22,774 nucleotides of DNA from Rhodobacterales bacterium (GTDB taxonomy: Bacteria > Pseudomonadota > Alphaproteobacteria > Rhodobacterales > Rhodobacteraceae). Positions 7,241 through 14,802 of this stretch are shown piece after piece. The position numbers and the translations under genes were made by a program. The DNA lies in the NCBI GenBank assembly GCA_013298485.1, contig JAAFHS010000003.1:1-22774 (forward strand). Reading direction: 5' to 3'. Position 1 is the first letter of the stretch. Each line of letters begins with the position of its first letter. The notes below the pieces were generated by a model. The model saw nothing but the letters and a program-made list of their open reading frames with translations. It made no database searches and was not told where the DNA came from.

Positions 7241-7636
7241 ATGCCCGACCTGCCATCACAGAGGCGCGCCTTCCTGCGGTTCATCCTGATCGGCGGCGGA
7301 TTCAGCCTGCTGTTTTCCCTCGTCACCGCCGCATTGATCCGGTTCGCCGGGGCACCGCCCTTTGCAACCAGCATCATCGTCTATGTGATCTGCATCCCTG
7401 TTGTCTTCCAGGTCCACAAGCGGTTCGCCTTTGGCGTCCGCGAGACACGCCGATCGGCTTTCATCCTGTATCTTGCGACCCAGATCTGCAGCCTGTCCTT
7501 CGTGGCGGCCATCACCACGCGCTATGTGACACAGGTGTTCTGGAAAGACACGGGCCTCTTGCTCGTGACATCGGGCGTCGCCGCCGTCATCAGTTATCTG
7601 ATCGGCCGCTACATCACCTTTGCGGCACCGCGCTGA
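7241..7636 (+). CDS. GtrA-family membrane protein (putative lipid-linked sugar flippase)
   Basis: This 131-aa protein of the GtrA family has four membrane segments: FLRFILIGGGFSLLFSLVTA (about 10-30), FATSIIVYVICIPVVFQVHK with the family's conserved basic KRFAFG just after it, FILYLATQICSLSFVAAI, and LLVTSGVAAVISYLIGRYIT. The C-terminal R-Y-x-T-F (RYITFAAP) is typical. GtrA proteins are thought to move undecaprenyl-phosphate-linked sugars across the inner membrane. It begins two bases after the GT-C stop, so the pair is one transcription unit, probably translationally coupled. Its TGA is followed with no gap by the reverse-strand stop of the DUF2059 gene. Confidence 0.88.
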   Translation: MPDLPSQRRAFLRFILIGGGFSLLFSLVTAALIRFAGAPPFATSIIVYVICIPVVFQVHKRFAFGVRETRRSAFILYLATQICSLSFVAAITTRYVTQVFWKDTGLLLVTSGVAAVISYLIGRYITFAAPR

Positions 7637-8524
7637 TCAGATATCGTCGCCCTGCAGCTGCCGTGCCGTCGCCCGCCCCAGATCGGTGGAGATGCCCGTG
7701 AACATCTCGTTGAACGCGGCAAACAGCGCCGCATTCGTCTTCTTGCCTGCAGGCGTGCGCCAGAACTCCGTATAAGCCTGCAGATCGGCATCGCTGAGGG
7801 GCTGATAGGCCAGCGCGAAATAGGAATAAAGCCATTCCGTCGTCTGCGCACGCACATCGCGTTCCCCGCCCCAGACATCGGCCAGCATTTCATCCTCGGT
7901 CAGTTTGGCCGACGGACCGCCCGCCGCCGCCATCCCCTTCATGAAGGCAAAGTTGCCGTTCAACCCGCCCACCACGTTCAATTCCACCAGATCGGCGGCT
8001 TCGGCAAAGTCCTGCAGCAGCGCGATGCGCGGATCGTCTTCGGCGAACATGTCCTGCGCCAGCACCTTGGCCGCCTCCAGCACCGCATCATCCAGCATCG
8101 CGCGGCGTGCCTCGATCTCCAGCGTCACGATCTGCTGGCCGCGTTCGGACCCGAAGAATTCGGCCGCCGCCGCCACCGTTTCGGGATCACCCGCCAGCTC
8201 TGCCGCGAGGCGCGCATCGAACACCGCCTTCATCGCGTCGCGGTCATAGATGCCATCGACGATCGCCGACCAGCGGCTGTCGCCCGTATCCGGCAGCATG
8301 TCATCCGCCAGCTTTTCGCCCTGCGCCAGCCCCTCTTCGCGCATCACATCCATCAGGGGGCCGATCTGCAGCGTCTGGCCCAGCGCCGCGATCTCGGCGG
8401 ACAGATCATCCGCCTGCACCTGCGCATCCGTGGTTTGCGCGACGGCTGGCATGGCTGCAGCGCAGAGCAGGGCCGACAGCAGGGTCGCAGACAGGGCAAG
8501 GCGCATGGCAGACATCCGTTTCAT
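7637..8524 (-). CDS. Secreted DUF2059-domain protein
   Basis: The protein has about 295 aa, with a Sec signal peptide at the N terminus (basic MKRMSAMR, hydrophobic LALSATLLSALLCAAAMPAV, cleavage probably after AVA or just beyond) and is therefore periplasmic or exported. The rest is helical and acidic. The C-terminal part, YQPLSDADLQAYTEFWRTPA followed by GKKTNAALFAAFNEMF, is the signature of DUF2059, and a related helical unit (EFFGSERGQQIVTLEIEARR) occurs earlier, which suggests an internal repeat. The function of DUF2059 is unknown. Several in-frame starts exist (8530, 8524, 8515, 8506) with no decisive ribosome binding site; 8524 gives a normal signal peptide. Its stop abuts the stop of gtrA-like on the opposite strand, so a bidirectional terminator is missing between them. 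Confidence 0.8.
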   Translation of the reverse strand: MKRMSAMRLALSATLLSALLCAAAMPAVAQTTDAQVQADDLSAEIAALGQTLQIGPLMDVMREEGLAQGEKLADDMLPDTGDSRWSAIVDGIYDRDAMKAVFDARLAAELAGDPETVAAAAEFFGSERGQQIVTLEIEARRAMLDDAVLEAAKVLAQDMFAEDDPRIALLQDFAEAADLVELNVVGGLNGNFAFMKGMAAAGGPSAKLTEDEMLADVWGGERDVRAQTTEWLYSYFALAYQPLSDADLQAYTEFWRTPAGKKTNAALFAAFNEMFTGISTDLGRATARQLQGDDI

Positions 8525-8662
8525 CAACATTCGGGCTGAACCTAGTCCGCCCGCCCGCATTTTCCAAGCCGCATGGCGCGACCCCACGGCAATGTGCGCG
8601 CCAAACAGGGGCTTGCAACGCATGTCCACCCCGGCTACATCCCCGCCGTGACGACCCCCCGC

Positions 8663-8752
8663 GGAGAGGTGGCAGAGTGGTCGAATGCGGCGGTCTCGAA
8701 AACCGTTGTCGGTTTGCGCCGACCCAGGGTTCGAATCCCTGTCTCTCCGCCA
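8663..8752 (+). tRNA. tRNA-Ser, anticodon CGA
   Basis: A full class II tRNA folds here. The acceptor GGAGAGG pairs with TCTCTCC (last pair G-U). The D arm is GCA/TGC, the anticodon stem GCGGT/ACCGT with loop CTCGAAA gives anticodon CGA for UCG codons. A long variable arm GTCGG/CCGAC marks it as a serine tRNA, and the T arm CAGGG-TTCGAAT-CCCTG is perfect. Discriminator G is at 8749 and CCA is encoded at 8750-8752. No T-rich terminator follows, so the transcript may run antisense into the next gene. Confidence 0.97.
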
Positions 8753-8753
8753 T

Positions 8754-11645
8754 CTATCCCTTCTGCGATTGCGCCGCCGCCCGGGTCTGGTTCAGGTGGA
8801 ACAGGCGCGACAGGATATCGTCGTCGGTCATGCCTGCGCGCCACGCGTCACCCCAGCCGTAGGCATCGGCCACCGCGAGGTCGAGGGTGGCATGCGCATG
8901 GGTCAGCCATGCGGGCCGCGCGTTGTAAAGGTTGGTGAGGGTGCGGGTTTTCAGGATTTTCGCCGCCGATGCGTCCACCGGCAGGATGCGGTCAGGGTAG
9001 CCCGGCACCACCTCGGGCACGCGTTTCACAAGGTCCGCCGGGTTCAGCCAGTTTTCGCGTTTGGTGTTCAGGTCCGCCGCCGCCGCCGCGATGGCCATGG
9101 CATGGGGGTTGGTGGCATAGGCGGCGGCGGGGATGTTGGGGGTCAGGTGTTCGGGGAAGGGGAAGGTTTCGAAACCGAGTGACGGGGTGTATTGCGGGCG
9201 TCCACCGTCGTCTCCATCGCCATGCCAGCCGCCGAGTGCGAGCGACCACAGTTCATGGAAACGCGAATGCAGGATGCCGAAGGTGGTGTCGTCATCGCGG
9301 GCGATTGCCACGACCCGGCTGTCGGGGATGACGTTTGCTGCAGCCCAGATGAACAGCCGATGCTTCGCTACGCGTGGTGTGAATATTGCTCTGACACTAC
9401 GTTGCATGGCTGCTTTCAGATCACTTCCAGATCGCCCAAGACGCCACCAGTTTTCACGTCTTTGCTGATCGCGATTCAGATCGCGCATTGGTTTCACAAA
9501 GACCAATACCTGCCTAAATGGTCTCTCATAAAGCGCAGCATGACCTTCTGACCTTTCGCCAAAATCAATAATCCAGCGCCCGCTGTCTCGTTTCGTGATG
9601 TCGCTGCCATTCAGCATAGGGAAAAGAACATCAGCATTCGGCCGTTGATTTGGGTTCAGCGGCAGCAGCAACCAATCGCGTGCAGTATCGCCGGGCACAT
9701 CAAACGCACCTACCTTTACCGGACCCTGAAATGCCGTCCCACGATTTTCGATCATTGGCTGAGTCGCTGTCAAATCAGCGCCGCCGCGCGCAGGGGACAG
9801 GTCAGGGAAAATTGCCGATACCGCCTGCCCGTCCAGCGTTACGACACCCTGCGGTGTGCCCGCGAAACAAACCATGGAAACGCGCACCGCAGCACCATCC
9901 ACTGTCCATGGTTCATCCGACCATGCATCAAATATCCCACGATGGTCCGTGATGGTTTTCAGGACATTCCGATTGGCGGCACTTCTGATGGATTGCGTCG
10001 CTACCAGTCCCGCCCGCGTCAACGTCCGAGCCTGCATCTGCCCCCAGGCACGCGCAAACCAATAGGCCACAAGGTCCACGCCCCCCGGCACATCCTTGTA
10101 GGCGCGGCGTAAGGCCACGGTGTAATCCTCCCCCAGCCCCGCGATCATCTTCTTGTTGCCAAGGAACGGCGGGTTGCCCACCACCACATCCGCCTTTGGC
10201 CATGCCGCCCGCCCGCCGTCCGGCCCCAGCACGGCATCGCGGCACTCGATCGTGTTCAGCGTGCGCAGGATTGGGTTCGTGGCGGCGGCAAAACCGTTGC
10301 GGCGCATCCACTGAATCTCGCCAATCCAGACCGACACGCGGGCGAGTTCGGCGGCATAGGGGTTCAACTCGATCCCCAGCACATTCTCCGGCCCCGTGCG
10401 CGGCAGGTCACGCTGCAGGCCCAGAACCTCGCCCTCGACATTCACCTGATGCTCGATATCCTTCAGGGCCTGCAAGGACAGATACAGAAAATTGCCCGAT
10501 CCGCAGGCCGGGTGCAGAATGCGGAAATTCGCCAACCGCTCCAGAAAGGCCGATTTCAGCACGGCCTTCTTCGCGTCCTTCGCCCCTTCGATCTGCGCGT
10601 GCACGGCGGCCCATTCGGCGCGCAAAGGCTGTACGATCACCGGCCCCACGATCTGCATGATCTTGTCGCGGTCGGTGTAATGCGCGCCCAACTGGCTGCG
10701 TTTGTCCGGGTCCAGCCCCCGTTCAAACAGCGTGCCCATGATCGAAGGGTCGATATCGGACCAATCCAGATAGGCCGCGCGTTTCAGATCATCCAGATCG
10801 GCATAGGTCAAGGGCAGGGCATCATCGCTGTCAAACAACCCGCCGTTAAACCAGGCGATCTTGTCAAACCCCACATGTCCCCCGGTGCGCATCGCGGCAA
10901 ACAGGGTCTGGGCATAGCCCTGGAACAGATGGTCGTTGCGGCCAAGGCAGCGGTCGATCATGCCGGAAAAATAGCCGTGCGGCAGCAGTTCGACATCTTC
11001 GGCGAACATGCAGAACACAAGACGGTTCACGAAATGCGCGACGGCCTGCGGATCGTGCCCGCGCTTGCGCAGACGGTCGGCGATGGCTGCGAATTTCTGC
11101 GCGGCATCTTCGGTCAGGGACTGACGGGTCTTGGCGGGTTTCAGGCGTTCGGGGTCGGTGAAGCAGGCGCGCAGCAGATCGCGCTTTCTGGCATCCCGCA
11201 GGTCTTCCAGCGCGATGTGATGCGTTTCCTGGACCGTATTGTTCCAGTTGGTATGAATCTCGATCCGGTCGGTATCCGACACGATCAGCAAAGGGGGCGA
11301 GCCGAGCGATTGGGAATAGCCCAGCAGCTGGTTCAGCGCGGCCTTCAGATCGCGGCGCTTGCCCTTGTATTCCCAGCCAAAACAATCCTTGCGCCAGACA
11401 TCGGCCCAGCCTTCGCCGCCCGATGCCTTGGACACGCCGCGTTCAAAGGTGAACCAGTCGCCCTTGGGGTCGGCGGTGACAGGATCAGGGATATCGAGCA
11501 GGCGGCACAGATCGAGGAAATGCGACTGGCTGGCAGTGCGTTCCTTCAACTCCACATCGCGCCACTTGTGAATGAAATCCTGCGGGGTCAACGGGCGCGC
11601 GTCCTTGTCATGTCTTTTGTCATCAAACAGGGGATCGCGCGGCAC
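8754..11645 (-). CDS. MmeI-like type IIL restriction-modification protein (endonuclease and adenine methyltransferase in one chain)
   Basis: This 963-aa protein has the MmeI-like domain order. The N-terminal nuclease has D82-x9-E92-Y-K94 (WADVWRKDCFGWEYKGK), the same D-x9-ExK spacing as the MmeI active site. A helical connector follows (about 170-310). The gamma-class N6-adenine methyltransferase has LGAHYT, motif I HPACGSGNF (378-386) and motif IV NPPF (491-494). The target recognition domain (about 540-780) and a C-terminal helical region complete it. One chain would cut unmodified DNA and methylate one strand of its site; the site is not predictable here. Motif I begins with H rather than D. 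The start is a GTG at 11645 and is uncertain; TPQDFIHKW at residue 20 is where many relatives begin. The TRD-coding part (about 9300-10030) is about 50% GC against 63-66% on both sides. The stop is one base from the tRNA-Ser CCA end. A methyltransferase-only role is possible but the nuclease motif looks intact. Confidence 0.88.
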   Translation of the reverse strand: MPRDPLFDDKRHDKDARPLTPQDFIHKWRDVELKERTASQSHFLDLCRLLDIPDPVTADPKGDWFTFERGVSKASGGEGWADVWRKDCFGWEYKGKRRDLKAALNQLLGYSQSLGSPPLLIVSDTDRIEIHTNWNNTVQETHHIALEDLRDARKRDLLRACFTDPERLKPAKTRQSLTEDAAQKFAAIADRLRKRGHDPQAVAHFVNRLVFCMFAEDVELLPHGYFSGMIDRCLGRNDHLFQGYAQTLFAAMRTGGHVGFDKIAWFNGGLFDSDDALPLTYADLDDLKRAAYLDWSDIDPSIMGTLFERGLDPDKRSQLGAHYTDRDKIMQIVGPVIVQPLRAEWAAVHAQIEGAKDAKKAVLKSAFLERLANFRILHPACGSGNFLYLSLQALKDIEHQVNVEGEVLGLQRDLPRTGPENVLGIELNPYAAELARVSVWIGEIQWMRRNGFAAATNPILRTLNTIECRDAVLGPDGGRAAWPKADVVVGNPPFLGNKKMIAGLGEDYTVALRRAYKDVPGGVDLVAYWFARAWGQMQARTLTRAGLVATQSIRSAANRNVLKTITDHRGIFDAWSDEPWTVDGAAVRVSMVCFAGTPQGVVTLDGQAVSAIFPDLSPARGGADLTATQPMIENRGTAFQGPVKVGAFDVPGDTARDWLLLPLNPNQRPNADVLFPMLNGSDITKRDSGRWIIDFGERSEGHAALYERPFRQVLVFVKPMRDLNRDQQRRENWWRLGRSGSDLKAAMQRSVRAIFTPRVAKHRLFIWAAANVIPDSRVVAIARDDDTTFGILHSRFHELWSLALGGWHGDGDDGGRPQYTPSLGFETFPFPEHLTPNIPAAAYATNPHAMAIAAAAADLNTKRENWLNPADLVKRVPEVVPGYPDRILPVDASAAKILKTRTLTNLYNARPAWLTHAHATLDLAVADAYGWGDAWRAGMTDDDILSRLFHLNQTRAAAQSQKG

Positions 11646-11703
11646 CGCAAGGCCATGCCTTCATGATGGACGCGCCCCCCCGCGCCGCCCTATGCTGCGC
11701 GCC

Positions 11704-12363
11704 ATGTACGATCTTGTGATCTTTGATTGTGACGGGGTGCTGATCGACAGCGAGGTCATCAGTGCGACCATGCTGATGGCCGAACTCGCCGGTTATGGCG
11801 TGCAGATGGACATGGCTTTCGTCAGCCGCCACTTTCTGGGCCGCAGCTATCCGACCGTGCTGCGCGAGGTGCGCGATACGTTCGGCGTGACCCTGCCCGA
11901 CCGGTTCGAGGCGGACTACCGCGCGCGGCTGCTATCCGCGTTTCAGCGTGATCTTGCGATCATGCCGGGGGTGGCGGCGGCGATTGCGGCGCTGCGGGTG
12001 CCCTATTGCCTTGCGACCTCATCCAGCCCGGAACGCCTGCAGCATTCGCTTGACCTCGTGGGGCTGGCGGATGCCTTTGCCGGGCGCAGCTTTACCGCAT
12101 CGCGCGTGCCCCATGGCAAGCCTGCACCGGACCTGTTCCTGCTGGCGGCCCGCGAAATGGGGGTGCCGCCTGCGCGCTGCCTGGTGATCGAAGACAGCCT
12201 GACAGGCATCCGCGCGGGCCTTGCCGCGGGCATGACCGTCTGGCGCTTTACCGGGGGCAGCCATCTGAAAGGGCTTGACCTCGCACCGCCACCTGATGCC
12301 ATTCCGCACCGCAGCTTTGATGATTTCGCCCTGTTCGGCAGCTTATTGGGAAGGCCCGGATGA
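11704..12363 (+). CDS. HAD-superfamily sugar phosphatase/phosphoglucomutase-like hydrolase
   Basis: This 219-aa HAD hydrolase of the beta-phosphoglucomutase/YieH-like subgroup has all four motifs: FDCDGVLIDSE (nucleophile D8, acid D10), LATSSSPERL (motif II serine/threonine), GKPAPDLFLLAA (motif III lysine), and CLVIEDSLTGIRAGLAAGM (motif IV acidic pair). A small helical cap lies between motifs I and II, as usual for sugar phosphate phosphatases. Its TGA overlaps the regulator ATG by four bases (ATGA at 12360), so both are co-translated. In a hexitol locus it may dephosphorylate a sugar phosphate that is toxic or acts as an inducer, which is inference. An ATG at 11692 is an alternative start; neither has a clear ribosome binding site. 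Upstream lies a 58-bp divergent gap to the restriction gene. Confidence 0.88.
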   Translation: MYDLVIFDCDGVLIDSEVISATMLMAELAGYGVQMDMAFVSRHFLGRSYPTVLREVRDTFGVTLPDRFEADYRARLLSAFQRDLAIMPGVAAAIAALRVPYCLATSSSPERLQHSLDLVGLADAFAGRSFTASRVPHGKPAPDLFLLAAREMGVPPARCLVIEDSLTGIRAGLAAGMTVWRFTGGSHLKGLDLAPPPDAIPHRSFDDFALFGSLLGRPG

Positions 12364-13322
12364 AAGAGCATACCGACACCGATGCAACCCCGCTGGATGA
12401 TGCGGCGCGGGCGGGGTGGCTTTACTACGTGGCGGGCCTGACGCAGGACCAGATCGCACAGGAACTGGGCGTCAGCCGCCAGCGCGCCCAACGCCTTGTC
12501 AGCCGCGCCATCGCCGAACGGCTAATCCGGGTCCGGCTGGAACACCGCGTCTCGGCCTGCCTTGACCTCGAATCCGCGCTGATGCGCCGCTTTGGCCTGC
12601 GCCTTGCCCGCGTCGCCCCGTCGCTGCCTGCGGGGCTGGACCCCCTGCCCTCCATCGCGCCGACGGCGGCGGCCGAGATCGAGCGTGTGCTGCGGTCACA
12701 AAAGCCGCTGGTCATCGCGCTTGGCACGGGGCGCACCCTGCGCGCGGCGGTGGATGAGCTGACGGCGATGGAATGCGAACAGCACCGCATCGTCAGCCTG
12801 AACGGCAACATCTCGCCCGATGGATCGGCGAGTTACTATGACGTCATCATGCGCATCGCCGACCGCGTGCGCGCGCCGCATTTTCCGATGCCGATGCCCG
12901 TCATCGCAGGCTCGCTCAAGGAGCGCGCGCTGTTTCATGCACTGCCCTCGATCCAATCCGTGCTGCGCCTCGCCGAAGGGGCGGATGTGACGTTTGTCGG
13001 CGTGGGGCAGATGGGGGATGATGCGCCGCTGCTGAAGGACGGGTTCCTGAACACGGATGAGTTGCGCCAGATGCAGGCGGCGGGGGCCGTGGGCGAGGTG
13101 GCAGGCTGGGCCTATGATTCGGAAGGGCGCTATCTCGACACGCCGGTGAACAACCGCGTGGCGGGGGCGCGGGTGATGGCGGATGGAGGGCGGTCGGTCA
13201 TTGCGATCGCCGCCGGGCAGACCAAGCTGCAGGCGGTGAGTGCGGGGCTGAAGGGCCGTATTTTCAACGGGTTGATCACCGACGAACGCACGGCGCGGGC
13301 ACTGCTGGATTTACCCGCGTAA
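12360..13322 (+). CDS. SorC-family transcriptional regulator of the hexitol operon
   Basis: This 320-aa protein has a SorC/DeoR-type layout. An N-terminal helix-turn-helix lies at about 26-60 (LTQDQIAQELGVSRQRAQRL with recognition helix VSRQRAQRLVSRA). The C-terminal sugar-binding domain follows from about residue 75, with family-typical ALGTGRTLRAAVDEL, VSLNGNISPDGSASY, VTFVGVGQMG, GAVGEVAGWAYDSEG and IAIAAGQTKLQAVSAGLKGR. SorC regulators respond to phosphorylated sugars and can be repressors or activators. Length is normal (about 315). The gene overlaps the HAD gene by four bases and lies directly upstream of smoE, with inverted repeats in the gap between, so it most likely controls the importer and dehydrogenase genes. 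Confidence 0.92.
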   Translation: MKEHTDTDATPLDDAARAGWLYYVAGLTQDQIAQELGVSRQRAQRLVSRAIAERLIRVRLEHRVSACLDLESALMRRFGLRLARVAPSLPAGLDPLPSIAPTAAAEIERVLRSQKPLVIALGTGRTLRAAVDELTAMECEQHRIVSLNGNISPDGSASYYDVIMRIADRVRAPHFPMPMPVIAGSLKERALFHALPSIQSVLRLAEGADVTFVGVGQMGDDAPLLKDGFLNTDELRQMQAAGAVGEVAGWAYDSEGRYLDTPVNNRVAGARVMADGGRSVIAIAAGQTKLQAVSAGLKGRIFNGLITDERTARALLDLPA

Positions 13323-13383
13323 GACCCCGGCGCAGCACGATTCACTTTTGCCCTGATTTTCATCGCCAGACCGCACAAGACCG

Positions 13384-13438
13384 TTGACTTTATGCAGCGC
13401 ATTTGTGAGCAATAACTCACTATTAGATCAAATGCTCA
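13384..13438 (+). promoter_or_regulatory. Promoter and candidate SorC operators upstream of smoE
   Basis: The gap 13323-13461 contains a -35-like TTGACT at 13384-13389. A weak -10 (AGCAAT at 13408-13413, 18-base spacing) is possible. Overlapping it is GTGAG-N6-CTCAC at 13405-13420. The unit TGAGCA at 13406-13411 recurs inverted as TGCTCA at 13433-13438. The nested repeats just ahead of the importer operon are placed where the local SorC regulator would bind. The smoE ribosome binding site GGGAGGA follows at 13450-13456. Confidence 0.55.
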
Positions 13439-13461
13439 TTCAGGGCATCGGGAGGACTTCA

Positions 13462-14778
13462 ATGACGACATCGCTGCGCGCGCTTCTTGGCGCGACGGCC
13501 TTGTGTGCCCTGACGGGCGCTGCATGGGCCGAAAACACCACAATCACCGTGGCCACCGTGAACAACGGTGACATGATCCGGATGCAGGGGCTGATGGATG
13601 ACTTCAATGCCAAGCATCCCGACATCACTGTCGAATGGGTGACCCTGGAAGAAAACGTGTTGCGCCAGAACATCACCAACGACATCGCCACGGGTGGCGG
13701 TCAGTACGACGTGATGACGATCGGCACCTATGAGGTTCCGATCTGGGCAAAGCTGGGCTGGCTGGTATCGCTTGCAGACCTGCCCGCATCCTATGACGTG
13801 GATGATCTGCTGCCGCCGATCCGGGCGGGCCTGTCGGTGGACGGCACGCTGTATGCATCGCCCTTCTATGGCGAATCCTCGTTCCTGAACTACCGCACTG
13901 ATCTGGCTGAAAAGGCCGGGATCGTCATGCCAGCCGCACCGACATGGGATGATATCAAGGCCGCCGCCGCCGCGATGAACGATCCTGCCAACGGCGTCTA
14001 CGGCATCTGCCTGCGTGGCAAGGCCGGTTGGGGCGAGAACATGGCGTTCCTGACGACGATGGCGAACAGCTACGGCGCACGCTGGTTTGATGAAAACTGG
14101 AAGCCCCAGTTTGATAGCCCGGAATGGAAGGCCGTGCTGACCGACTATGTCGAACTGCTGACCAAGTATGGCCCACCCGGCGCGTCCAACAACGGCTACA
14201 ACGAAAACCTGACCCTGTCGCTTCAGGGCAAATGCGCCATGCGCATGGATGCGACCGTTTCGGCGTCTTCGCTGATCGACCCGAACCAGTCTGACTTTGC
14301 TGCCAACGTGGGCTTCGCCCTTGCACCGGATGCGGGCCTTGGCAAACGCGCCAATTGGCTGTGGGCATGGTCTCTGGCCATTCCATCGTCCTCTGACGCG
14401 CCCGATGCGGCCAAGACATTCGTTGAATGGGCAACCAACAAGGACTATCTGGCACTTGTGGCTTCCAAGGAAGGCTGGGCAAACGTTCCCCCGGGCACGC
14501 GCACCTCGCTCTATGCGAATGCCGAATATGCAGCGCTGCCGTTCGCCCAGATGACGATTGACAGCATCAACGCGGCCGATCCGACCCACCCGACGGTGCA
14601 ACCGGTGCCCTATACCGGCGTGCAATTTGTGGCGATCCCGGAATTCGCGGGCATCGGTACAAGTGTCGGCGAAATCTTCTCGGCAGCGCTTGCCGGGCAG
14701 AAAACGGTGGATGAGGCATTGGCAGAAGCCCAAGCCTTTGTAACCGACGAGATGACCTCGGCCGGCTACATCAAGTAA
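13462..14778 (+). CDS. smoE: Hexitol ABC transporter, periplasmic substrate-binding protein
   Basis: This 438-aa family 1 extracellular solute-binding protein is the receptor of the sorbitol/mannitol importer. A Sec signal peptide (MTTSLRALLGATALCALTGA, cleavage probably at AWA-EN) precedes a mature domain starting TTITVATVNNGDMIRMQGLM. Typical features are FNAKHPDITVEWVTLEENVL, the hinge-region YDVMTIGTYEVPIWAKLGWL, and GKAGWGENMAFL. The upstream frame is open but the ATG at 13462 has GGGAGGA six bases ahead and gives the signal peptide. The order SBP-permease-permease-ATPase-sorbitol dehydrogenase-mannitol dehydrogenase matches the R. sphaeroides smo operon, from which the symbol is taken. 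A GC hairpin 25 bases after the stop probably lets this gene be expressed above the permeases. Confidence 0.9.
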   Translation: MTTSLRALLGATALCALTGAAWAENTTITVATVNNGDMIRMQGLMDDFNAKHPDITVEWVTLEENVLRQNITNDIATGGGQYDVMTIGTYEVPIWAKLGWLVSLADLPASYDVDDLLPPIRAGLSVDGTLYASPFYGESSFLNYRTDLAEKAGIVMPAAPTWDDIKAAAAAMNDPANGVYGICLRGKAGWGENMAFLTTMANSYGARWFDENWKPQFDSPEWKAVLTDYVELLTKYGPPGASNNGYNENLTLSLQGKCAMRMDATVSASSLIDPNQSDFAANVGFALAPDAGLGKRANWLWAWSLAIPSSSDAPDAAKTFVEWATNKDYLALVASKEGWANVPPGTRTSLYANAEYAALPFAQMTIDSINAADPTHPTVQPVPYTGVQFVAIPEFAGIGTSVGEIFSAALAGQKTVDEALAEAQAFVTDEMTSAGYIK

Positions 14779-14802
14779 CCAGTAACCTTGTGTATGACGA
14801 CG

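Noticed and set aside
9192..10112. Several short plus-strand frames in the low-GC part, considered as separate inserted genes
   Set aside because: The minus-strand enzyme frame runs through without interruption and keeps recognisable family sequence; the low GC is better explained by exchange of the recognition domain.
11649..11661. AAGGC-CAT-GCCTT repeat between the restriction and HAD genes, considered as an operator
   Set aside because: Five-base arms around three bases are too short to distinguish from chance in this GC-rich DNA.
10449..11666. A 405-codon open frame on the plus strand opposite the restriction-modification gene
   Set aside because: It is the high-GC mirror of a gene with clear nuclease and methyltransferase motifs; its own translation has no domain and its codon pattern is that of a shadow frame.
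8663..11703. An integrative element with att repeats bounded by tRNA-Ser
   Set aside because: No integrase and no second copy of the tRNA 3' end were found around 11646-11703, so only the proximity is reported.
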